Shown here piece after piece: positions 44,087 through 54,550 of a DNA stretch of 64,000 nt. A model generated the notes under the pieces. It worked only from the letters and a program-made list of their open reading frames with translations. It did not search any database and was not told where the DNA came from. Origin of the DNA: Larix kaempferi. Its lineage: Eukaryota > Streptophyta > Pinopsida > Pinales > Pinaceae. The stretch covers positions 11,623,501 to 11,687,500 of the forward strand of contig BSBM01000007.1 of the NCBI GenBank assembly GCA_027924585.1. The letters are read 5' to 3'. Position 1 is the stretch's first letter. Every line of letters starts with the position of its first letter. A program made the position numbers and the translations under genes.

Positions 44087-44517
44087 TCAACGGTTGGGGG
44101 GAGTCTAAAATGCACAAGGTATAAAAGGGGAGACCCCACCAGCATATGAAAAATCTAAAGGCTAAGTCGAGTATGAGTACTCACCATAGATACACGTCTA
44201 AGAAGAAATGGACGGTACTCATACATCGTCGCATCAAGAAGTAGCACGATGAATAGGGGAAGGGTAGATGCGATGGACCAGGTCCCGCCGGACAGGTGTC
44301 AGCTCCACGTCTTGTCGCATAGAGAAAGGGTGATATAGGAGAAGCTTTTTGGGTGCATGCGGTGCTACCCCTTAGATGCATTCAAATGAGATCAACGGCC
44401 CAGATGAAGACTAGTGGAGATGATCCGACGGTTGAAATGGATAGGTTGTCAAATCAGTGGGTAAAAGGAAACACATATCCAAGGACTGAAAATGAGCATG
44501 TGAGAATTCAACGGTTG
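44087..44517 (+). promoter_or_regulatory. Repeated AACGG/GACGG motifs upstream of TATA box 1
   Basis: TCAACGGTTG (44087-44096), ATCAACGGCC (44391-44400), TCCGACGGTTG (44424-44434) and TTCAACGGTTG (44507-44517) lie in the 480 bp before the TATA box. AACGG is the core bound by plant three-repeat MYB factors; the flanks match the M-phase consensus only in part. In the 5' LTR two of these read CAATGG, as expected from decay of methylated CG. Binding is inference. Confidence 0.4.
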
Positions 44518-44566
44518 AGAACAAAGGATAGTAGGCCAAAGAGGGTGGAAGTTATGGAAACCCGGT

Positions 44567-44578
44567 TATATATATAAG
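44567..44578 (+). promoter_or_regulatory. TATA box 1, for the LTR-encoded gene (3' LTR)
   Basis: TATATATATAAG, 180 bp before the ATG at 44758; conserved in the 5' LTR (255-266). Confidence 0.62.
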
Positions 44579-44757
44579 AACGCCCGTGAGGGTTGACATT
44601 TGTTTTGGAATCCTGTTGAAGTCAGGGAGCCTCTCGGCGTGTGGCAGACGACGAAGGTGACAAAACCTTCGACAGGGTGCATGCAGGGATTCCAAAGTGA
44701 TAGGTAGGGTCTGTAAATTCCATTCTTTGAAAAATCTAAGTCTTTTACAATCATAAG

Positions 44758-47700
44758 ATGATGAAAGAAGAAGTTTCTACTAGTTCTAGGTTTAAGATAG
44801 GCCTGGAAGATAGAGACGCAGATGTATTTGACACATCCATTCGGCTCCCGATTTCGGAAATTAAAAAGAGACTTGAAACCTTGCATGAACAGGGACTGGA
44901 TATCCATAGAGTCTTTAGGTCATCGTTCATTTTCTTTTACCTTGACCAGGCGTTCTCTCTTCCTGAGTTTGTAGCGTGGTGTTCTTCTAGTTACTCAGAA
45001 CCTCAAAGAGTAATTATGGATGCCCATAGGTCCAAAGTCATCTGTAATATGGATGCGTCAGCCTTTATGGATTCCTTTTTCATTCCAGAGTCTCAGTACC
45101 AAGATTCAGAGGGTTTTTCTGAAGATTCGATGGTTTCCTTGTATCGCCAAATCAGCCCCAAAAGCCGTCAAACCTTCTTAGCCACATGCCTGAAACCCGA
45201 CACCAAAATATCCGAGGAAACCTACCCCCTAAATGTTAGCCTTTTTTATGACAATTCCCAATTGCTTCTTTCTTTGTTAGCTCAGTTTCTAGGGTTGGAT
45301 ACTGATTTGTGGGTGACTGAAGTCCAATTAGGTTTACTCTTTAGGATTAGCATCAGTTTGGCTAGGTCCAAAAGCGGGCTTATCCCACCCCTGAGATTTG
45401 ATGATTTTTTGGCGGAAAAGATACATGTCCAGTTAAGCGATTTCCTGAGTACTAGGTTTTTTAAATATCAGACACAGTTGATGAAAATTATTACATGTAG
45501 CAGCGCTGAAATCCCACATTTCTCCTCACTGCTTGAGACTGATGTTCTGGTAGACAATGTTTTCAATTATTTGAACTATGTTTTTCCCCCTGTTTATAAA
45601 ATCATTTTTGGGGAAGAATTTCCTAAAGTGATACCTAAAATGAAAACAATGATGTAGTTGAAGGATGAACTAGTAGTCGGTGACTGGTTTTTGTTAAAAG
45701 AAGCTACAGTTATTAGATTTAATTGTTTTGTGCAGGAGCCTTATGTTCTACCCGCTTTTCTGACATTGTAGATCTTTGCTCTTGAATTTATTAGACAAAA
45801 ATTGGCCCTGGAAGAGATGCAATTCCTAAAACATAAGAAGAGCATAGATGTGAAATGTCCTTGGAAGGTAGGGCCTTTCATTGTGAAGAATAAATAAGCT
45901 TTGTCAGAGGTGGAAGAGTTATTGAAGTCGCTAGGGTTCAAAAAATATGTGGCCATCAAATATGACCCCTTGCATATAATTTCCAAGAGAGGAAAGAATG
46001 TAACCTCAGCTCTTTTGAGCATACAGAACCAAAAGGGGTGCTGAAGGGGAGAAAGTTGTTGTGTTGGGAACCCGAGGTGGTGGAAGCAGTGGAGACACAG
46101 GGAGGAGATCTCATGATTTCTGATTTAATAATGGATTTAGATCAAGTGTCGGACACCATGTAGGTGGGCTGAAAAATAGACTTAGAAGAAGTCATGGATA
46201 TGGATACTGAAGAAGGTAATATAGACAAGCGGCCTAAATTAGAAGTACGGGATGAGTTAGTTATTGCAGCTATTCAGGCTGAGTCAATTGCTTCCCAAAC
46301 TAAAGAGGACCTAGTTGTTGCAACAACTCAAGAAGGATTGACTATCCAAATGGATAGTGGAGGGGCAGATGACGAGGAATCTTCGGCTCCTGAGATCCAG
46401 GTTGTAGAATACAAGTTTCAAGATGTTCAAGAGGGAGATGTCATTATAAGTTTCAGTCCAAAGCCAACCTCTTTGAATAATGCGATCAAAACAAGCGAGC
46501 CTCGGCCCAGAGGCTGTTTGATTCAATTCCTATCGCCAGAGGTTTGTCTAAGACTTCCTTGATGACTAGCAGAAGTATAAATGATAACATCTTAAACTTA
46601 GAAGTATCGACGGAGGATGGAGTGACCGAGACAAGGATCAATTGGCAAAAGATACCAGTACCAGATAAAATCTAGTTTCACAAGCAGGTTAGTGATCTTG
46701 TATATGATGATTTTGTAAAAGCAACATTAAAAAGCGAGAACTTGCTAGTTACCATGAAAAAGTTAGAAAACCAATTAAAGCAGGACACAAGTGAAAATCG
46801 AGCTCTTCAAAATCAGGTCAAAAAGGTACAATCTAACCTAGTTATAAGCGATGGTGGTGGTAAAAGCATGAACAAGCTATTGGCAGAGAAAGACAAGTTG
46901 ATTCTTAAACTACAGAAGAAGGAAAAGGTTCCAAATATCTAGCTAATCGAACCTCCCGAAGAGACAGACTTCGAAACACAAAAAGAAGACTTGTCTAAGG
47001 AAATAAGTGAATGCAAAGCAGAATTTCTGAAGTTTGCAGAGAAGGAAGATAGCTGGAAAAAAGAGAGAATAAGCTTAGAAAAGAAGCTTGATGATTTGAA
47101 ACTAACTTTTCCAATTTGGACATGTGGCCTACAAATTCGAACCAAACTGGGGAAAGCAATGGTACTGAAAATCTTGTGTAGGCTATGTCTCATGTTAGCC
47201 TGAAATATGTGGAAATCAAGGAGCTAAGAGAAAAATCTCAAAGGCTGGAAGAAGAGAGTAGTAAGAAGGAAGAAGATTTGAAGGTCCTCCAAAAGAAGCA
47301 CAAAGAAATAATTGACATCAATAAAAATCTCACTCATCAGATTACCGGGTAGGCCGCTTTACAAGGGTGCAGACATTTGGTGTGGGACTAGATCACTAAA
47401 GAAGCTGAGAACTTTAGACCCTATTTAGAGTTCATGAGAGAAAATGAGAAGACCATTAATGACGCTCTAGAAGGTTGTGTAGTTGCAAATGAGACCCTAA
47501 TCCAAAGGCCTAAAGAAACAACACTAAGTGCCATCAATTTCTTGAATGATCTATCCGAAGAAGAAAGGATTAAGCTGAATATTGGGAACCAGATCACAAC
47601 ACTTGTAGCAGCATGAAGGGTCCTGGGGAAATATGCACAGATCGAGAGTGTGGAAGCTAAAGTCAAAGAAATGAAGGAACAAGTGGCAAAATTCAAAGGG

Positions 47701-48060
47701 TTGTTTGATAAGCTGGTTGAAATGGGGTTACCTTCGTCCTGGAAGGGTGACCGGGAGCTAATATCCCATAATGATTATAAAAACCTACTGTGGGCGATAA
47801 GGATGGACCATACAAAGTTCAAACGTCTGAACCAACTGCTTATAGGCAAGGCCTTGATGGAGTTGGTCGAAGAGGACTTTGAAATATTGAATAGGTTGAT
47901 CGCCATTAGAGAAAGGATTCCCCCATTTTCCTACACAGAGCATATTGAGATACAAGTGATGGTAAAGGAAATGGTGGACTATGACCTCCCACCTGCAGAC
48001 CAATGGGATAATGTAGAAAGGTATAGCAGATCGCTATACTATCTCCATCTTCCACAGTGA
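44758..48060 (+). pseudogene. LTR-encoded coiled-coil protein gene (3' LTR copy, about 1,100 codons, broken)
   Basis: The ATG at 44758 opens a clean 299-codon frame. Beyond its TAG the same protein can be followed, through about eight stops and a few frame shifts (near 45990, 46495, 47120), to a TGA at 48058-48060. N-terminal part (to about residue 360): apparently globular, with 'EFVAWCSSSYSEPQRVIMDA', 'PLNVSLFYDNSQLLLSLL' and 'LMKIITCSS'. Middle: acidic and Gln/Thr-rich. From about 46740 to 47350: heptad-like coiled coils such as 'LLAEKDKLILKLQKKEK', 'ERISLEKKLDDLK' and 'LREKSQRLEEESSKKEEDLK'. C-terminal part (47400-48060): helical, 'NFLNDLSEEERIKLNIGNQ', 'LPPADQWDNVERY'. No signal peptide or membrane span. 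I do not recognise the family. It sits wholly inside the LTR, between two TATA boxes. Confidence 0.78.
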
Positions 48061-48158
48061 TATTCGACTTTTTTATAGCTATTGAGGCTTGTTTGAAATC
48101 TGGGACTTCTAAGAAACTTTCCTATTATTTGAGAAATTTGTAAAATTCTTTGAGGCAA

Positions 48159-48170
48159 CTATATAAATAG
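48159..48170 (+). promoter_or_regulatory. TATA box 2, likely element promoter (3' LTR)
   Basis: CTATATAAATAG, 99 bp after the LTR gene stop, conserved at 35997-36008 in the other LTR. Confidence 0.6.
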
Positions 48171-51100
48171 CCAGCTGGAACTATTATTTTACTATCTTTA
48201 GTTTTTTACTTGAAGTAAATGTTACTTAGTAAGAATACCGATGGATTGTAAGAAAGCAATTAGGCTAGTTTCTTCCTGTTTTCTATTTTGTTGTGATAGT
48301 GGAAAAACAACCTGAATGAGGTGTCACTCGGATATAAATTTTTTTGGTTTAGATTAGTCGAGCAAGAGGACTCCCGACATCTATATATGCGATGTAATAG
48401 AATGATAAAGTGTTGAAAACTTTTATGGGAATTTTTTGTGTATTGTTCCGTAAGACATTTTGATCTATATTTTGAATAAAGATTTGCAGAGCTAAGCCGA
48501 TGTTTTCAGGGATTCTTGTGTAACTAGTCTTGTATTCTGTTCTTTCTTTTTCTATGTGAATTGTGTATCTCTCATTGTTAATTCCAGTCTGTAACATTCT
48601 TTCATACTTGGTGCAGTGTGATAGCTAAGTAGAATTCATAGAATTTATGCTCTACTTATCTTTTTCCAAGTATTCCACCATTACTTCTCTGCTAAAATTG
48701 ATAGAGGATTCATCACTGTATGCCTTATGTCAATGGATTGTTTCTTTCTCTTATGTTTCACCAATTAAAATCACTTTGGCTACGAGCTGTTTACTATCTC
48801 TCCCATGTGTTAATGCATTTGTGAAGCATTTGTAAATGAATTTTCAGAGTTTTTTTAAATGTGACTCCATTGCCCAAATAGAGATTCATATGTTTCATCC
48901 AAGCTACGTTTAAACCATTTTGTTTCCCACAGAAATCTGATCTTCTGTATTGTTGCAATAGAATATCTTGAATGATGAATGCTGGTGCATGGTTTCATTG
49001 TTGACAACTTTGATTATTCCAGTCTTTCATAGATCTGTAGAGAGATCCCTCTTAGACTAAGCTAGGTCAGTAACTTAAGTCCAAATATTGGTTAGTGGTT
49101 ACCCCATTTTTCCCTCTCCCAGAACCTAGGGGGTCATTTTGGGTCTTAACACCATGGTGTCCATTTTTGTGATCATCAGAGCAATGTGATCACAGACGGA
49201 GAAGTGCAGATTTGACCTATAACATAATAACACCCCTGTCGCTTTGTTCTATAGGCACCAATCTGAAGGAAATTGTGAATCTTTGTCTCGTTGTTGTTTT
49301 AAAGGAACCAACCTAAAGGAAGATCCAAGTCCTTGTCTCTTTGCCCCGTCCGACCACCCTGTTAACCAATATATTTTTTTCCTTACTGATATTCAACTCT
49401 GCGCAATTATTCAGGTATTTTGATGATGATTATGTTGTGCGCTACCTTCGTATACATACTATACTCTGTCACTGCGCTGCATACATCACTTGACTTCTCA
49501 TTCCTATCAACCCACCCTTCCGATGATGACTTACTTCATGTAATGTGTGCTCTGCTTATTCTATAGTGTGCATTTCTTGTTCAACAATCCGTTCTTCGTG
49601 ACTACAATGATCAACTGATACTATGATTGTAAATGATACTTTACTGTTTAGAAATGAAGCACTAATAAAAAATAGGAACTGAACACTTTCTGATGTGTCC
49701 ATTCTATTTAAGTGTTGTAGTCTCTTAGATAATCTGTGACATCTTGTGGATCAAATAATTGGTTCATTTAATTTAACTCACTTGTCATATATCATCTACA
49801 TCGTGATGTGCCTATCGAATTTTGTTGTTGTTCTATTGTTGCGCATCATATGAAGTATTCAACTTCACAAACTTTAACTTCTGTTCATATGCATCATCTA
49901 GACATCGGCTCAATATATGATAAACTTCGGTTTTGTCTCTGCACCTCCGTCTCTTCAACTTCTGTGACTATCGACGTTCTTAGTGTGATATTGTCCTTTG
50001 AGATATCCTGCACTTGCACATTATTCAATATCTCTTTCTTTCAGTGTTTTTGTAATTGTCACAGGTCTACAACATCTTTCTAAGCACCATCAAAACTTCA
50101 TTTTGCTGCATGTATGCATTCAGCTATTTGCTATATCATTCTATTTTTTCCACGAGCCCCTTGATTCCCTGAAAACAAACTGAAACTTTCACACAAAAAC
50201 AGTTATGTTCTTGTTGTCAAGTTTACTTCAAATATTCAACTTGCATCTTTATTTATACATGTCCTCCACGGATTCTATGTTCGCAAGTTGGTTGTGGAAT
50301 CCCTTCTTCCATACCTCATGGATTGTGCATATGCCATGTGTCATCATCTGCACTATTGATGTGTCATCTTTGATGTATCAAGTGCCCTCAAGGTCCAAAA
50401 CTTAGTTGGAATTTACACATTGGTGGTGTAACATTGCACTCTTGACATACCATTTCCTTATGGTAAATGCGCAATCTTGCACTTCATATTGATCCATCGA
50501 TGATATTTTATGTACCATCCTTTGTGGGTAATACACCCTTGTGATATCAATACTCTATGAAATCTACACATTCTACATCTTATTATGACCCATGCTTCAT
50601 CATTGCATTTGGGTGATGCACCCTTGGTGTATTGATACTTTACGGAATTTGTGCATACTCCGACTTTTACTTGGTGGGACTTTGAATTCTCCCTTGTCAT
50701 CAATTGTGGAACTTTCACACTTGTTGATCATAGGCTGTGGAATTTTCTCATATATGATCTTCAACCATTGTACCATTATAGGATTTCATGCGCGTTCCAC
50801 TTACTGAAAGCATACTCTTATTGGCTTTGCTTGCACACTTTCAAGATTGTCTGACCATCTATTGTTCCTTTCTTCCTGCGCACTCCCAACCATCAACAAA
50901 GCAATGCTTAGGCTTGGTTTCTTACTTGTCTCATTTGTTCAACCAAATTCTTGGCAGTTTGAGAACTTGTACCATTGTCCAACCAACTCCTTCAATTTGC
51001 TTGCATGAGAGAGTATGACTTGGTGGACTTGATTTCTACACAAGAGCCACACGATGTAAGATCCATTACTTTGTTTCTTCTTGAATTGGAACTTCATCAA

Positions 51101-51585
51101 GTATCTTCTGGGTCTACATGATGTATCATCTTATGTACTTGTTCAAACTTCACCTGCAAGATGTATCCTTTATGCACTCTTAGATATACTCCAAAGTTGA
51201 TTGAGTGTTGTATCCTTGATATACATCTTCAGACAGAATGCACTCTTAGATATAATCCAAAGTTGCATACATATATGTCACCTTCACCATTTGCACATAT
51301 ACTTCAGGTGTTTATGCTTTCTTCGTCATGCGCATAGACTACCTCAAAGTGGCTTCTTCATACTTCTGTTGGAATGTTGTATCCACCATGATTTAGGTTG
51401 ATATCAATGATTCATATTGAATCAATTTACATCCTCTTTGACATTGAATGACAGTCAAACAATTGACATCCTCTTTAGTTGACATCAATGACAATAAATG
51501 CTTAGGAATCTCCCAGTCAAACACTTGATATCCTCTTCACTCACACTCTTGACATCAATGACAACCAAATTATGCTGAATAGGAT

Positions 51586-51715
51586 AACTAGCCATTTCAT
51601 TTGTTTAAAGCACTACTAGATTAGATAATTTTTCTTCAATCTTTTCAAACATGGTTATTTAATTGTCAATTGCGCTTTGAATAATATTTTCTTGATCATA
51701 ATGATCTATATGAAA
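51586..51715 (+). repeat. Dispersed segment shared with the leader of element D
   Basis: 'catttgtttaaagcactact' and 'ctttgaataatattttcttg' match 55186-55310 in the same order and spacing, with substitutions. It may be a fragment of a D-like element. Confidence 0.65.
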
Positions 51716-53494
51716 GTAGTAGTTTTTCTTGTCATCTCTATAAGAAAATAGTAGGTTTTCTTGTTAATGTTTCTACATGGAAAATTAGTGAGAATAAGAA
51801 GGATGATTTTATGAAGACCCATGTGTTCATCTGTCATTTCTTTTGTAGGTCTATGTCCTATAAAAGCATACTAGAAATGGATTGCAACTAACAAGACCAT
51901 GGAAGGGGTTATATATTTCAAGTTATGCAGCAAAGGCTTCTTCATAGTCATTTTTCTCACTAGAGAATCTTAATAGTGTGTATATATATTGGATAGAGAA
52001 TTTTGATCCTACGAATGAATACCTCAACAAGGACATGGTACATATGCATGAATTTCAACATCATAATAGATTAGGAGATATATAAAATTCCCCAGCCATA
52101 TTTACAATAGTTTGTAAACCAAGGTAAACAATGTACAACCTATGACAAAATCTATGTATTGATGAATCTGTCGCCCTCTTAGCTAAAATGTGCCTAGGTG
52201 ATTGATATTGAGAAAATCCCTTTCATAGTGGACAATATCATGCTCATATCCATTTACTTTGAGTTTTTTCAATGAGCCATCAATAACATTGCAAGGCCAA
52301 AAAAAATACCTTAAAGGATTCGCATAGGTTAAATAAAAAATAAATGAATCGAAGAAGCAATGGGTACAAAGAGTGGTGGAAGAGAGAGTAAGGTAAAAAA
52401 AAATAGATTAAAAACTCTACATTCTCTTAACAAATATGATCTTAGAGAGGGAGATTCAATGAATCATCTCAAAAACATGTCCATAAACCAAGTCCTAAGA
52501 GTCATGTGCCTATTAATAGCCTTAAGTCTCCATATTTTTCCAAAGATGAAGATAAAAAATATGTTATATCTATAGGTTATTTGGAGAATTTTTTGCATTG
52601 AAATGTGGATTCGGGCAATCAATGAAAAACTAGAATTCACCTTCCTAGAAGGTTTCCTTGTTCTTAGCCCTAGAATTTTTAGCCTTTGGACTGCTATAAC
52701 TTAAAGTATAAACAACAAAAAAAAATTACAATAATTCACTTTAAACAACCCCCACATGACAATTGAAGAAGAAAATATACGAAACATTGAGATAAATTTC
52801 ATCCCCTTCCATGGCAATTTATCAACCAATAACCAAATCTAAAAATGTACTTTTATAGAAGTAATTACAACTATATAACAATAGTAAAATCAACTCCTTA
52901 TATTTCAAAACACTTAACAATTTGTGCCTTTACTTATGTCAAAGTATCAAGACATAAATAGTTGTAAATAACAATGCATAAAGAACATATATAGCTAAAA
53001 TTCAAATATGGAAATTGCACAATATCTGGATAGATGAAAACTGAATATATAATATCAAGATGAAGTATAAGTACATACCACAACCTTCTCTCAAGTCTAG
53101 TACAAAACTCCAATTTTTCAAACATCCCCAGCTAGGGTAAATCACAAAACCCTAGCTCAACCAAGAAAATACAAGTGCAAGAATCTCTCCAACACAACCT
53201 TCAAGTATGGATTCCCTCCTCTCTTTTTTAAACAATCCACAATATTTCTCACAAAACCCTAATCTCCAAACTCCAAGGATAAAACCATAACTCTGTATCT
53301 CCAAATGCTCCATGAAACTCCAAGAAAATCAATAAACCTTAGATCCTCAAGAGAGAGAGAGAGACAATGAGAGAATACAAGAAAAAGTGAGGTATAAGAG
53401 AGAGAGAGAAATGCTAGTGTAAATTTTTCTCTTAGTCACATCTCTACACAAGAGTGAATGAGAATGAATACACAATCGATTTGATCATCTCCAA

Positions 53495-53625
53495 CATCTT
53501 CTTCACAAGAGAGACACCTAGTCACAAGAATCAAGCTTTAACAAAACATCTCCCATCTTCTTCACAAGAGCGACCCCTAGTAAGAAGAAATAAGCTTTAA
53601 CAAAGACATCTCCTCCAAATTTCAT
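53495..53625 (+). repeat. 59-bp tandem duplication
   Basis: 'catcttcttcacaagag' with 'aagctttaacaaa' occurs at 53495 and again at 53554, just upstream of element D. Confidence 0.75.
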
Positions 53626-53657
53626 AACTGCTCTTATAGTTCATGAGGAAACCCTAG

Positions 53658-54534
53658 TGTTAACAACCAAAATTTCCTCACCTGACATGTCATCAGCACC
53701 ATCACCTTCATATATCATTTTCCCACCTCATCCACATCCATTTGACCTTGGAAAATCAGTCAAAAGCCCAAAAAATGAAATACAAACCTCAAAAACATAT
53801 TCTCAACTTAGATCGCTCTTAATCCTTCGATAACCCTACAACCAAATTTTCTCATAATCCCTCAATTTGAGTGACCCAAGTCCCACAAAATAACAAAAAC
53901 AACATGACATAACCTCCAGTTTGTGTTTTGCCTATCTCTGCTTCATGTCCGACAAAAATAAAGTGAAATTGACATGAGTCTCAATGTGGCTTTAGTTAGA
54001 TGGTGAATCTAGAGCCCAAAACTCAGCCCTAGAATCTCATCATCAACTATAAAAGAGACACCAAGTTCCTTCATTCTATATAGAATTCCATTCCATTTTC
54101 TCAACCCGTTGCTATACTAGATTTTCATCGAGTTCGAAGTTGGTCTTTCTCAAATTCTTTCTAACCTTTCAGATATCCCTTTCTTATGACACGTGGCCGG
54201 AGAATCAGAAGATCATCAAGAGAACCAATAAACCCTACCTCGAATAAGTGCAGGGGCCTCTTCCACTACTATTATTAAAGTGATTCTATTTCCTGTAATG
54301 TTTGGCATCAATACATAATATTCTTTATTGTTTTAGATATTGTCTTGCATATATGTTGATTGAATGAAAAGAATACAAAAAACATTATTCATTTTCTTCC
54401 ATTCTAGCACTTTTATTTAGTTTTAGTTATTAGTTTAGTTATTTTTTTACTTATTTTTTTGAAACTCCGTGGAAGCTAAACAACCCTTTGGTAGGTTCCT
54501 TTTGGCAGAGGCGTGTGTGAAAACACATGCTATA
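53658..54534 (+). repeat. 5' LTR of element D
   Basis: Starts TGTTAACAACC, like B's TGTTAACACCC, and ends GCTATA where B has GCTACA. A TATA-like 'ctataaaaga' lies at about 54047. No 3' partner lies in the window, so the limits rest on comparison with B. Confidence 0.62.
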
Positions 54535-54539
54535 ATTTT

Positions 54540-54550
54540 TGGCGACTATT
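54540..54550 (+). other. Primer-binding site of element D
   Basis: TGGCGACTATT, a degenerate version of the B primer site, 5 bases after the LTR end. Confidence 0.55.

Larger units (their letters stand above)
1..49151 (+). mobile_element. Element A: Ty3/gypsy LTR retrotransposon with giant gene-bearing LTRs (left end outside window)
   Basis: The sequence at 1-1164, 29584-31244 and 35004-36986, read continuously across two insertions, is colinear with 44312-49151. The two copies flank an internal region (36987-43486) that starts with an Asp-tRNA-type primer site and encodes Gag, protease, RNase H, RT, a second RNase H and integrase. That is LTR-retrotransposon architecture with LTRs of about 5.7 kb. 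Without insertions the element would be about 17.8 kb. The right LTR ends TTAACA at 49151; the left end lies before base 1, so its target duplication cannot be checked. All frames are interrupted, and the two LTR copies differ by many substitutions and small indels, so the insertion is old. Lineage: Ty3/gypsy with an extra RNase H, close to the Tat/Athila side of the tree by inference. Confidence 0.85.
43487..49151 (+). repeat. 3' LTR of element A (about 5.67 kb, gene-bearing)
   Basis: Starts TGTTAGCACC and ends TTAACA, a TGTTA/TAACA terminal inverted repeat. From 44312 it is colinear with the 5' LTR copy; the first 825 bp have no partner inside the window, so the start is inferred from the TGTTA terminus. 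It contains a promoter region with repeated AACGG motifs, TATA box 1 (44567), the coiled-coil gene (44758-48060), TATA box 2 (48159) and about 980 bp to the end. Confidence 0.8.
49152..53657. other. AT-rich intergenic tract, no recognisable gene
   Basis: Short frames only; none has a domain I recognise. Small repeats are present: two variants of 'acacccttgtgatatcaata' about 84 bp apart (near 50536 and 50620), a 66-bp tandem duplication starting at 51173 and 51239, GA runs near 53351 and 53400, and a segment at 51586-51715 that also occurs inside element D (55186-55310). Probably remnants of older elements. Confidence 0.55.

Noticed and set aside
44758-45657. Envelope-like protein in the LTR of A
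   Set aside because: No signal peptide, membrane span or envelope-like motif; the protein looks soluble and coiled-coil rich.
49800-51401. Several short plus-strand frames as host genes
   Set aside because: Codon content is random-looking, no domain or neighbouring exon is seen, and the tract is full of decayed small repeats.
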